Of a stretch of 64,000 nucleotides of DNA, positions 28,960 to 37,186 are shown in pieces. Every line of letters begins with the position of its first letter. Position 1 is the first letter of the stretch. This DNA comes from Bin5 sp965207495 (GTDB lineage: Bacteria > Chloroflexota > Anaerolineae > Caldilineales > Caldilineaceae), in the NCBI GenBank assembly GCA_965207495.1, contig OZ242287.1, forward strand, positions 1-64,000, given 5' to 3'. Under the pieces are notes generated by a model. It made no database searches and had not been told where the DNA came from. It saw only the letters and a program-made list of their open reading frames with translations. Both the position numbers and the translations under genes were made by a program.

Positions 28960-29576
28960 ACATCTTTCGAGCCTCTATTGGCAGCATGGTTGACTGCGGC
29001 ATTCAGTAACAGGAACCGGTCAATTCGACCCGATCCGCCGCTGGCCTCTCCAATTCCTTCTTCAAACGCAGAAGCGGACAGAGCGCTGACGTCGCCGATT
29101 GCCAGTAGTTCTTCCATCTTACGTTCCCCTATTTGGCCGGGCACAAGCCCGGTTTCTTCGTCTTCAACCATACAGGCACAGAATACGGGCGAAAGCATCT
29201 GCCTTCCTGACGCGCGCCCTGTATCTCTCCGACACAGAGCTGAAAAGAGGGAGGGAACGAACGCGCCCTTTTTGCAGGTGAACCCCTCCATGGCGCGGGC
29301 AGCCCTGTACGGCGGACTCTGGCGGCGTGCGCGTACGGGCCGACGGAGAGGCCTGCCGGGGACGACGGGACCGGCGCTCGAAAGAGAAGCCTTCAACGCC
29401 GCCTGACGGCGCGATCCAGAAGCGGGAGAGATGATACAGAGGCGTTCTGAGCGGCTCTTTCAGCGTTCAGGCTGGATACCTGTTCAGACACTTACGCGCT
29501 GTGAGCCGGGCGGCATCTGCCGGAGCGGTATGGGTTTCTCGTTTTCCGTTTTTCACGGCACGCGGCGGTCGCTCTG

Positions 29577-29825
29577 CGAAACGATTGTCAGAGATCATGA
29601 GAGGTTCGCCTTTTGATGGTCATGTGACTATTAGGTGCCGACTGACACTGACCGGTGTGACTTTCCGCCGGATACACTTGGTCATCCACCGGATAAGCGT
29701 TCGGGCGCTGCCCGATATTCAGCGACAGGCGCCTGACAGCTTGGCAAACGCAATCGGATGGGGCGTACGCATTCCGTCTCTTCATCCATATGCAAGCGTG
29801 CGAGAAACGCGGAGCAACCATAACG
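29577..29825 (+). promoter_or_regulatory. shared ~250-bp leader, copy 2
   Basis: Counterpart of 10319-10575, with the same landmark segments; the GTCA-NN-TGAC element is at 29619-29628. It lies about 110 bases upstream of a gene for a secreted Thr-rich protein, again placing it before an exported product. Confidence 0.75.
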
Positions 29826-29935
29826 GTTTCTCCTACGGTGGGGATGGAGTTGGTCTGTTCAAGGAGCCGCGGCGAGTCGGTGTATGCGAACGCGATGGTG
29901 GGAGCGCGGTTTAGTAATTCAAGGGGAAGGAGTTA

Positions 29936-30679
29936 ATGAAGTTATCACCTGTTTGGAAAGGAGCGCGGCCTATCCTCGCGAGGAACGGTCTGGCGGTCGC
30001 CATCATTGCGCTCCTGCTGTTGTTCACAGATCTCCTTGAGCGGCCGGCCGCCGCCGTGGAGGAGGTGCCGGAGTCAACTGCTGATCCGCCGGTGGTGTTG
30101 ATATGGACCAGCACCGCGACAGCGACCAGAAGACCGGCGCGGACGGCGACCAATACGGCGACACCGGTGGCGACTGATACGGCGGTGGCGACTGATACGG
30201 CGGTGGTGACCAATACACCGGTACCGGAGGCGACCAAGAGGCCGACGGCGACGGTTACCAGCACACCGATCGCGACGGCGGTCAACAGGTCAGTGGTGGC
30301 GAAGTCCGATACGGCGCCGGATCGTGTTGAGGCACAGTGTCTCGTCTCGCATGCGGCTACGCCCGCTCAGGTGTGCAGAGACGACGGCGGCGTGTATCGC
30401 TACTACTTTATCGGGCCGGACGGCAGGAGCTACTCAGGCCCGCGTCTGGAGGCCGTTACCACCCTTGCAGCTCTCTATCCGCAGGATTACGACACGGGCG
30501 AAGTTGAGATTTATCGCGGCAACAATCCCGGCTCCGGCAAGGAGGTCGTCATCCATTATTTGACGGCCAGCAGATTGTTGCGCGTCGCCACCTACTATGC
30601 CGACACAGCGTATGCCGTGGCCAAGCAGTACATCTTGACCTTTGACGAGGAGGGTCGTGTAAGTCACACGGCCTGGTAG
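29936..30679 (+). CDS. secreted protein with Thr/Ala-rich linker (hypothetical)
   Basis: 247 residues. ATG 29936 has AAGGAG five bases upstream. A signal peptide or N-terminal anchor (about 15-40), a Thr/Ala/Pro-rich linker (about 57-120, e.g. TATNTATPVATDTAV) and a C-terminal globular part of about 115 residues follow. The C-terminal part has two Cys (AQCLVSH, AQVCRDD) and repeated aromatic residues (VYRYYFIGPDGRSY, ASRLLRVATYYADT). No family is recognised. The linker style and shared leader link it to the giant LRR protein. Confidence 0.75.
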   Translation: MKLSPVWKGARPILARNGLAVAIIALLLLFTDLLERPAAAVEEVPESTADPPVVLIWTSTATATRRPARTATNTATPVATDTAVATDTAVVTNTPVPEATKRPTATVTSTPIATAVNRSVVAKSDTAPDRVEAQCLVSHAATPAQVCRDDGGVYRYYFIGPDGRSYSGPRLEAVTTLAALYPQDYDTGEVEIYRGNNPGSGKEVVIHYLTASRLLRVATYYADTAYAVAKQYILTFDEEGRVSHTAW

Positions 30680-30730
30680 ATGATCCCGGTCAGCCCTCTG
30701 TGCGCTGCATGGCGTTGACCAAAGCAAGTG

Positions 30731-30856
30731 TCATTGCCGGTTCAAAAGGGCATAGCTGTGGAACGGCAGGGGCGGCGGAAGCGGACGGGCCGATACTTTG
30801 GCCGGTAGAGCGAGCGCGAGGAACGAGAGGATGAGCGCCAATCTGAGTCTGTTCAT
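30731..30856 (-). CDS. small peptide with signal-like N-terminus
   Basis: 41 codons from ATG 30856 with GGAGG four bases upstream. The product starts MNRLRLALILSFLALALPAK, a typical signal sequence, followed by SARPLPPPLPFHSYALLNRQ. Too short for ordinary gene-calling thresholds. It could be an exported or signalling peptide; function unknown. Confidence 0.45.
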   Translation of the reverse strand: MNRLRLALILSFLALALPAKVSARPLPPPLPFHSYALLNRQ

Positions 30857-30928
30857 GGTTCCTCCAGTTGGTTAGCCGGTCCAGGCCGAGATGGGCGCTT
30901 GAATGAAGGGAAGGAAGGTGCCATCGAA

Positions 30929-31045
30929 TCATTTGGCAACCTCGACAGTCACCAAGTAGACCGAAACAGGAAAGGAGAAAATCGGTTCAACATAGGTCCC
31001 CATGAAGTTGGCGCAGGCCATCATCTCTTGGGTAACTTCAGGCAT
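30929..31045 (-). CDS. small 38-residue peptide
   Basis: ATG 31045 follows GGGGAGGAATAAG, one of the stronger ribosome binding sites in the window. The peptide begins MPEVTQEMMACANFMGTY and ends in a hydrophobic VSVYLVTVEVAK; it has one Cys and no signal sequence. It lies upstream of the 41-residue peptide on the same strand and is divergent from the lipoprotein gene, which suggests a small operon. Confidence 0.45.
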   Translation of the reverse strand: MPEVTQEMMACANFMGTYVEPIFSFPVSVYLVTVEVAK

Positions 31046-31207
31046 CTTATTCCTCCCCTATAGCCCCGTTGTGAACACCCTTTGTCCTACGCAGACCGAT
31101 TTGAAATCTTGTCTCGCTCTGACATATTTGTGACACATTTCACCTCTATCATGGGCAGTGTATGAGGGACAGGCCCTCAGATAAGCATAGTGAAACGAGG
31201 TGAAGAA

Positions 31208-32794
31208 ATGAGAGGCAAGGGAACGAAGTTGAGAATGGCGCAGACGTTGGCGATACTGGTTCTGATTCTGACGATGATGGTGGCCGTCGGCTGTTCACGG
31301 AGGGGACAGAGCGGCGCCGACCAGAGTGCAGGCAACGTTACGGAGAGCCGCGGTGAACACGGAAGCGGCGGCGAAGGCAGTGAGGGAGGTGGCGAAGGCA
31401 GCGGCGAACACGGAAGCGGCGGCGAAGGTAGTGAGGGAGGTAGCGAAGGTAGTGAGGGAGGTAGCGAAGGCAGCGAAGGCGGGGCAGCCGGCAGTGAAGA
31501 AGGCGGCAGCGGTCTCGCCCTCGACGAGACCTTCGACATGGTCCGGGCCGGCGCTCGCCTCATCATGAGCTACGACGCCGCCAGCAACTCCTTTGTGGGA
31601 ACCGTTGCAAACACGACCGACGCGACCCTGACAAGGGTACGCATCGAAGTCCATCTCTCAAACGGTATCGAGCTCGGCCCGACAACGCCGACCGACTTGG
31701 CGCCCGGCGAGATCCTGGATGTCGTTCTGCCAGCGTCAACGCAGTCCTTCGACAGCTGGACGCCCCATGCCGAGGTCGGCGCGAGTGAAGGCGGCGGTGA
31801 AGGTGGCGGTGAAGGTGGCGGCGAACACGGCAGTGGCGGTGAGGGCAGTGGTGAATCCGGTAGTGGCGAATCCGGTAGTGGCGAATCCGGAAGTGGTGAG
31901 GGCAGTGGCGAGAGCGGAGACCCCTCCAGCCCGATCCTGGCCCTCGACGAAAGCTGGGACGGCGTTGTCAACGGTGTGAGAACCGCTATGTCCTACGATC
32001 CCACAGCGCAGATATTCTCGGGGATCGTCGAGAATACGACCAACCAGACGCTCTGCTTCGTGCAGATCGAGCTGAACCTCAAGCAGGGAACGACGACCGT
32101 AGTCGAGCTTGGACCGCAGCCGGTAGGCGACCTGGCCCCCGGCGCCCAGACCACGGTCGAGCTGCGCGTGGCCGATGAGCCAACCGCTGTCGGCGTAGGC
32201 TTCGATGCTTGGGAGATTCACCCGGAGATGTTCGCCTGTGGCGGCCCCGGCCCTGTCAACACTGAAGGCAGCGGCGAGGGCGGCGGTGAGGGCGGCGGTG
32301 AAGCCGGCGGCGAGCAGCATGGCGCTGAAGGCGGCGGTGAGAGCGGTGGGGAGAGCGGTGGTGAAGGCAGTGAAGGTGGTGGTGAAGGCGGCGCAGGTGG
32401 CAGTGGCGAATCCGGCAGTGAAGAAGGCGGGAGCGGCCTGGCCCTCGACCAGACCTTCGACATGGTCCGTGCCGGCGCTCGTCTCATCATGAGCTACGAT
32501 GCGCACAGCAACGCCTTTTTCGGCACCGTTGTGAACACCACCAGCGCGACGTTGACGAGAGTACGCATCGAGGTCCACCTGTCCAACGGTATCGAACTCG
32601 GCCCGACAACGCCGGTCGATCTGGCGGCAGGCGCGGCGATGAATGTGATTCTGCCCGCATCGGCGCAGCCCTTCGACGGCTGGACGCCCCATGCCGAGGT
32701 CGGCGCAAGTGAAGGCGGCGGTGAAGGTGGCGGTGAAAGCGGCGGCGAGCATGGCAGTGGCGGTGAAGGTGGCAGTGAAGGCGGTGGTGGCTAG
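31208..32794 (+). CDS. lipoprotein with three repeated beta-type domains and Gly/Glu/Ser linkers
   Basis: 528 residues. ATG 31208 is chosen (GAGGTGA upstream) over GTG 31190. A lipoprotein signal with lipobox VAVGC puts the modified Cys at residue 29. Three copies of a roughly 90-residue domain (about 103-191, 245-341, 411-498) start LALDETFDMV or LALDESWDGV and include a SNGIELGPTTP-type segment. Long linkers of GGEGSEGG type separate them. Domains 1 and 3 are nearly identical in DNA, indicating recent duplication or gene conversion. Probably anchored on the outer face of the membrane; function unknown. Confidence 0.82.
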   Translation: MRGKGTKLRMAQTLAILVLILTMMVAVGCSRRGQSGADQSAGNVTESRGEHGSGGEGSEGGGEGSGEHGSGGEGSEGGSEGSEGGSEGSEGGAAGSEEGGSGLALDETFDMVRAGARLIMSYDAASNSFVGTVANTTDATLTRVRIEVHLSNGIELGPTTPTDLAPGEILDVVLPASTQSFDSWTPHAEVGASEGGGEGGGEGGGEHGSGGEGSGESGSGESGSGESGSGEGSGESGDPSSPILALDESWDGVVNGVRTAMSYDPTAQIFSGIVENTTNQTLCFVQIELNLKQGTTTVVELGPQPVGDLAPGAQTTVELRVADEPTAVGVGFDAWEIHPEMFACGGPGPVNTEGSGEGGGEGGGEAGGEQHGAEGGGESGGESGGEGSEGGGEGGAGGSGESGSEEGGSGLALDQTFDMVRAGARLIMSYDAHSNAFFGTVVNTTSATLTRVRIEVHLSNGIELGPTTPVDLAAGAAMNVILPASAQPFDGWTPHAEVGASEGGGEGGGESGGEHGSGGEGGSEGGGG

Positions 32795-32866
32795 AGAACA
32801 CAGGCCGCTGTGACGCACTCAAGTTGGAAACGAGCGGTCGTTGCACTATCAGTCAACAAAGATCAG

Positions 32867-32900
32867 ACGTGGCGCCCCAGATGGGGCGCCACGTTTGCAT
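32867..32900 (+). terminator. intrinsic terminator after the lipoprotein gene
   Basis: A perfect 12-bp stem ACGTGGCGCCCC/GGGGCGCCACGT with AGAT loop, followed by TTGCATTGTT. The T-tract is imperfect, but the hairpin is very stable. Confidence 0.7.
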
Positions 32901-33130
32901 TGTTCCATTGTGAGGATTGATGACAAAGTCCCTTGGTCAATTTGCCAAGCTTGTTGACGTGGGTTTGATCAGTGATTTCTGCGGAAGTAAACTGCTTATC
33001 GGCGCAGGGTCGCGCAGCTCCCCAAGGAAAATCCGATACGCCTCTGTGGTCTCCTCGCCCCTCCCCTTACTCCGCGGATCAGAGAAAGTGTTCTTCGTGG
33101 CCCTTCGTGGACAAAGAAGGCCTCCGCTGT

Positions 33131-33170
33131 GGCCCCTGGTGGCCCCTGGTGGCCCCTGGCGGCCCTTGGC
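33131..33170 (+). repeat. 10-bp minisatellite
   Basis: GGCCCCTGGT is present three times in a row with a degenerate fourth unit. No supported gene lies in 32895-33710. Confidence 0.85.
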
Positions 33171-33330
33171 GTGACTTCGCGGACCGTTCGTTTTGGTCTA
33201 TCACAAGATTCAGGTGAAAAACTCCCCGAAAAGGCGTGCAGACTTTCGGTTCCTGTTCGATTCTGAGCGGCCTCCCCGAAATGTCTACGGAACCTAGTGG
33301 TCTGTGGTCAGTGAATATGCGATCTATCGG

Positions 33331-33410
33331 AGATGGATGTGAAGACTGGACACGGGCTAGTCGATACCAAGGGTACAAGAGAGTTGACGCCCATTTTGGG
33401 ATGCACCCAG
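33331..33410 (+). repeat. dnaA-side copy of the repeat at 2.2 kb
   Basis: Matches 2199-2290 (GATGGATGTGAAGACTGGAC ... TAGTCGATACCAAGGGTAC ... TTTTGGGATGCACCC). Intergenic in both places. Confidence 0.72.
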
Positions 33411-33648
33411 AAGGGGGGCAGTCCGGATGGGGATACATTCTCGGACACTTAATGGGGAGACCAGATTGCGCGGTTTTTCAGTCTGGGTGGGCCCAGAGCT
33501 GGACTGCTGCCACAGGAGAAGGGCTGTTCTCCGGGTCCGGTGGGCGTTGGCGGCGAGCTTTTGTCAGGCAGGGCGGGTATCGGTCGGGAGGGGTTGACCT
33601 TGGCGGTTAGTGGGGATCGGGGCGCAGGTCTTCGTCGGCTGGCGTTGT

Positions 33649-33694
33649 CACCTGTACTCTATCACCTGTACTCTATCACCTGTACTTTGTCACC
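33649..33694 (+). repeat. 14-bp minisatellite downstream of dnaA
   Basis: CACCTGTACTCTAT occurs twice exactly and once with changes (33649, 33663, 33677), ending 17 bases before the dnaA stop codon. Confidence 0.88.
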
Positions 33695-33710
33695 GGCTGA
33701 TGCCCGGTCT

Positions 33711-35399
33711 TCATGAGCCGGGCGGCTCGTATATTTTCTCTCGCAAGGCCACAACTTCGCGGCGCACGCCTTCATCGCGTTCGATATCCTGGGTGATTTT
33801 CTCGACACCGTGGCGAACGGTGCTGTGATCGCGCCCGCCCAGCAGTTCGCCGATGTTGATCAGCGACAGGCCGTTTTCTTCGCGCAGGAGGTACATTGCC
33901 AGCTGACGGGCGTTGGCGATCTCCTTGGTGCGCGACCGCCCGAGCAGGGCTTCTTCTGTCAGGTTGAAGTGCCTGGCGACGATCTGGACGACGCTGGCGG
34001 CTTCGCGGGGCCGCCGCTGTGGTACGAGTGTGTCCAGGATGCTTTCGGCGACGGACCGGTCGAGCTGCCTGTCGTGGAAGGGGGCCTGGATGATGAGGCG
34101 ATTGAGCGCGCCTTCCAACTCTCGGATGTTGCTCTCCACTCGTTCTGCGATCAGCATGAGCACATCGGTTGAGATGGACTGATGGATGGACTGGGCCTTC
34201 GATTGCAGAATGGCGACGCGTGTTTCGAGGTCCGGCTGGGAGATGTCGGCCTGCAGGCCGCCTTCGAAGCGGCTGCGCAGCCGGGCTTCGAGGGTGGCGA
34301 TTTGCTTGGGCGGTCGATCGCTGCTGATCACAACCTGACGGCCGGCGGCGTGGAGATGGTTAAAGGTGTGGAAGAACTCCTCTTGCGTACTTTCTTTGCC
34401 ACCGATAAACTGGATATCGTCGATCAGAAGGAGGTCTACCTGCCGGTATTTGTTGCGATACTCTTCGGTGTTCTGCTGGCGAATGGCGCTGATGAGGTCG
34501 TTGGTGAACTGTTCGGAGGAGCAGTAGAGGACCTGCAATCCCTGCCTGGACATGGCGTGGCCGATCGCGTGGAGAAGATGTGTTTTCCCCAAGCCGACGC
34601 CGCCATAGACAAAGAGCGGGTTGAAGCGATGGCCGGGCTGCTCCACGATGGACTGGGCGGCGGCGTGGGCCAGACGGTTGTGATTTCCGACGACAAATGT
34701 ATCGAAGGTGTAGCGGGGGTTGAAAACGCCGCTTTGAAGGGCGGTGTCTGACCGGGCGACGTCTGACCGGGCTGCGACAGGCGCAGCGGGAGTCTGAACG
34801 GTGTCGCGGTGTGGGGAAGGGGCGGCCGGCGTACGGCTTGGCGGTGTGGGGGCAGGGCGCGCGGGGGCAGGGTTGACTTCGGCCGGCTGCGGCTTTGATT
34901 CGGGCGCTGCGGGCGGAATATTCGCATACAGGGGCGCCGACTCGGGCGAATCCGGCTGCTTCTGGGGTTGGGGGCGCACCTCGAAGAAGACCTGAACTGA
35001 GCGGCCGGTCAACTGGTTCAGAATGTCTTTGATCTTTTTGCGCAGACGGTTCTGCAGCCAGTCTCGAGCCCAGGCATGGGGCGCGCCGACGGTGAATTCG
35101 CCTTCTGCGTAGCCAATGATCGAGGTGTCGCGCACCCAGGTTTCGAAGGTGGTCGCGGGCATCTGCAGCGCGAGTTCGTGCAGCGTTTTCTGCCAGATAT
35201 CCTTGGGATCCAGATCTTCGGAAGCTGCCTGGGGTTGTGTATCAGCGGAGGCGGCTTCCGTCTGTGTTTCGGACTGCTCTGCCGCCTCCTGATCTTCCGG
35301 CGGGTTCTCGGTCGACCGGGGCGAAGAAGGCTGGCCGCGCTCGTAGAGCGGGTTGCCACTGGGATTTGATGAAGGTATGGATTGCCAGTCTGTACTCAA
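33711..35399 (-). CDS. dnaA: chromosomal replication initiator DnaA
   Basis: 562 residues, longer than most DnaA proteins because of a 60-residue Ser/Pro/Glu-rich N-terminus and a Pro-rich linker (about 150-225). Domain I (DIWQKTLHELALQMPATTFE) binds helicase and partners. The AAA+ domain has Walker A GGVGLGKTH and Walker B LLIDDIQF. The DNA-binding domain IV ends with the signature LLGGRDHSTVRHGVEKI. The TTG start at 35399 follows AAAGGAG with 6-base spacing. The putative oriC is immediately upstream. Confidence 0.96.
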   Translation of the reverse strand: MSTDWQSIPSSNPSGNPLYERGQPSSPRSTENPPEDQEAAEQSETQTEAASADTQPQAASEDLDPKDIWQKTLHELALQMPATTFETWVRDTSIIGYAEGEFTVGAPHAWARDWLQNRLRKKIKDILNQLTGRSVQVFFEVRPQPQKQPDSPESAPLYANIPPAAPESKPQPAEVNPAPARPAPTPPSRTPAAPSPHRDTVQTPAAPVAARSDVARSDTALQSGVFNPRYTFDTFVVGNHNRLAHAAAQSIVEQPGHRFNPLFVYGGVGLGKTHLLHAIGHAMSRQGLQVLYCSSEQFTNDLISAIRQQNTEEYRNKYRQVDLLLIDDIQFIGGKESTQEEFFHTFNHLHAAGRQVVISSDRPPKQIATLEARLRSRFEGGLQADISQPDLETRVAILQSKAQSIHQSISTDVLMLIAERVESNIRELEGALNRLIIQAPFHDRQLDRSVAESILDTLVPQRRPREAASVVQIVARHFNLTEEALLGRSRTKEIANARQLAMYLLREENGLSLINIGELLGGRDHSTVRHGVEKITQDIERDEGVRREVVALREKIYEPPGS

Positions 35400-35699
35400 A
35401 ACAACTCCTTTTCACTCTCCTGTTCCGCTATCAAGACGAAGCGCAAGGGGGTTTTGTTCGCGCAGACACAGAAAAACAGGCGAAAGGGAGGGCAAGAGAA
35501 AGATGAAACCGCAAGCAGTTGGACCTGGTTGTAGGTGGGGGTGAACGCAAGACAGACGCCAACCTGTCCGACTGGCTCCCGGACCGCTGGAATCTGTGTC
35601 AATCGAACGCCTGCGATGCCTCTTTGCTACATATGTATGAATAAGTAGTGTATCAAATGCGACAGTGGCGGACAATCGCAGTGAAGATGAAAGGCCGGC

Positions 35700-35940
35700 C
35701 CAAACAGCCCGTGAAACAATCAGGGGGGCGCGGCGGTTACTATATATAGTGCTTGGTGAGGGGATAATTCAATATAGGGGAATTTCTACGACGCGGGCGG
35801 GTTCAATACGTTTTGAAATTGGGGTGTGAGTAGGGAAACCAGATCCGGTTCGTAGAGGAACAGTAGAGTTATCCGCATCATTGCAGAAGTTATCCCGAAT
35901 TGCCGGAAGTTATCCCCATGGTTTTCCCCAATTCTCAGGC
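35700..35940. other. putative replication origin (oriC)
   Basis: Upstream of dnaA. Three DnaA-box-like 9-mers on the plus strand (TTATCCGCA 35869, TTATCCCGA 35890, TTATCCCCA 35910) recur every 20-21 bases, and one on the minus strand (TTATCCCCT 35759-35767) flanks an AT-rich patch with TACTATATATAGT. The boxes differ from the E. coli consensus in the last bases. The rest of 35400-35956 has no supported gene. Confidence 0.6.
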
Positions 35941-35956
35941 TTTGGCGGCATAGGAA

Positions 35957-37105
35957 ATGGCACACTATTTCAATTTTCGGGTTGAGTCAGCGGAAGGCTA
36001 TTGGGGCCGCGCCGGATTTCTACGCAAATGGTGGCGCATTTACGCCGACGACTCGCGCTGGGCGCCGCCGGCGTGGAACCGGTTGCGGCAGGCGGTGGTG
36101 TCGAAGCAGTTCGCCCACCTGGAACGGAGCAGGCCCCATTACATGGTGGTTGAAGCGCTGCCGCGGCGCGGGAAGGCGAATGCCGGCAACCAGGCGTTCC
36201 CGAACATCAATCAGGGCATAACGATGGAGGAACCGGTTGCGGCCGCGGTTGTGCTGATCGACCCGCGGCGTACAGACAGCACGGCGCATCTGGCCATGCT
36301 GCACGCGGCCAATAGCCGGGAGAGCCTGGAGCGCCTTTTGCACGCGGTGCAGGAGCAGGTCGGGCATGAGGGGATTCGGCGGGTCGTTCTGCCGGTTGGG
36401 CTGTCTCCTTACCTGGGCACCGGCGTGCTGCAGGATCATTTTCACCGCGAGCCGCCCTTGCACGCGCCGTATGCGCCCCCGTATGTGCCGGAGCTGTTTT
36501 CGATGGTCTGCCGGCCGTTGGGACGCAGCCTGCTATACACGATGGACGCGGGCGCAGACAGAGATGGGCGGTCGGCGGTTGCGGGCGCGGCGGTAATTCG
36601 TCCCCTGGACCCGAAGCGGCTGGCTGCTGATCTGCTGCCGCTTTTCATTCAGTCGGCGCCGGCGTGGGCGGAGTTCCCGCTGCCCGATGGGGCGGAGGCG
36701 CAGTTTTTGCTGTGGTGGATTCTGCGCCGTCCGGCGCTGGCATGGGTGGCGGAGGTCGATGGCAAAACGGTGGGCTTTCTTCTGGCGCAGCCGGACGGGA
36801 GCGGGCCGCTGCGACGCACGCGCGGGGGACGCTCTCTGCTGGGGCGGCTGCTGTTGCCGTGCCTGGAGCTGCGGCAGCCGCGTTCGGTTCGGGTGCTGTT
36901 TATGGGGGTGGATGCCGATTACCGGCGGCGGGGTATAGGCAGACAGTTGTGGCAGCAGATGCTGTCGGCGGGCCCTGCGAACGGCTGGGAGAGGGTGACG
37001 GCGGGGCCGCTGCCGTCAACGGCGCGGGCCGGTACGGGCTTTCTGAAAGCAGTGGGGCTCTCGAGTCGGGAGACGTATCTGCTGCACCGCTATGACTTTG
37101 ACTGA
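35957..37105 (+). CDS. GNAT-family N-acetyltransferase
   Basis: 382 residues. The acetyl-CoA-binding motif A is VDADYRRRGIGRQLW (about 316-330) in the C-terminal third, so the catalytic fold is C-terminal and the N-terminal 230 residues may be a second, degenerate GNAT-like half. The substrate cannot be told. ATG 35957 has only a weak AGGA site. Flanked by oriC and a convergent DUF3048 gene. Confidence 0.75.
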   Translation: MAHYFNFRVESAEGYWGRAGFLRKWWRIYADDSRWAPPAWNRLRQAVVSKQFAHLERSRPHYMVVEALPRRGKANAGNQAFPNINQGITMEEPVAAAVVLIDPRRTDSTAHLAMLHAANSRESLERLLHAVQEQVGHEGIRRVVLPVGLSPYLGTGVLQDHFHREPPLHAPYAPPYVPELFSMVCRPLGRSLLYTMDAGADRDGRSAVAGAAVIRPLDPKRLAADLLPLFIQSAPAWAEFPLPDGAEAQFLLWWILRRPALAWVAEVDGKTVGFLLAQPDGSGPLRRTRGGRSLLGRLLLPCLELRQPRSVRVLFMGVDADYRRRGIGRQLWQQMLSAGPANGWERVTAGPLPSTARAGTGFLKAVGLSSRETYLLHRYDFD

Positions 37106-37186
37106 GACTTTGATTGAGCCTCTGCCGCCCGTTGTGCCTGGCAGTCTACTTGCGAAGCGGTGCTGTGAGGCGGTGCGGCGCGACGT

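Noticed and set aside
33236..33610. 124-codon plus-strand frame near dnaA
   Set aside because: It runs through the dispersed repeat at 33331-33410 and has no family motif or ribosome binding site.
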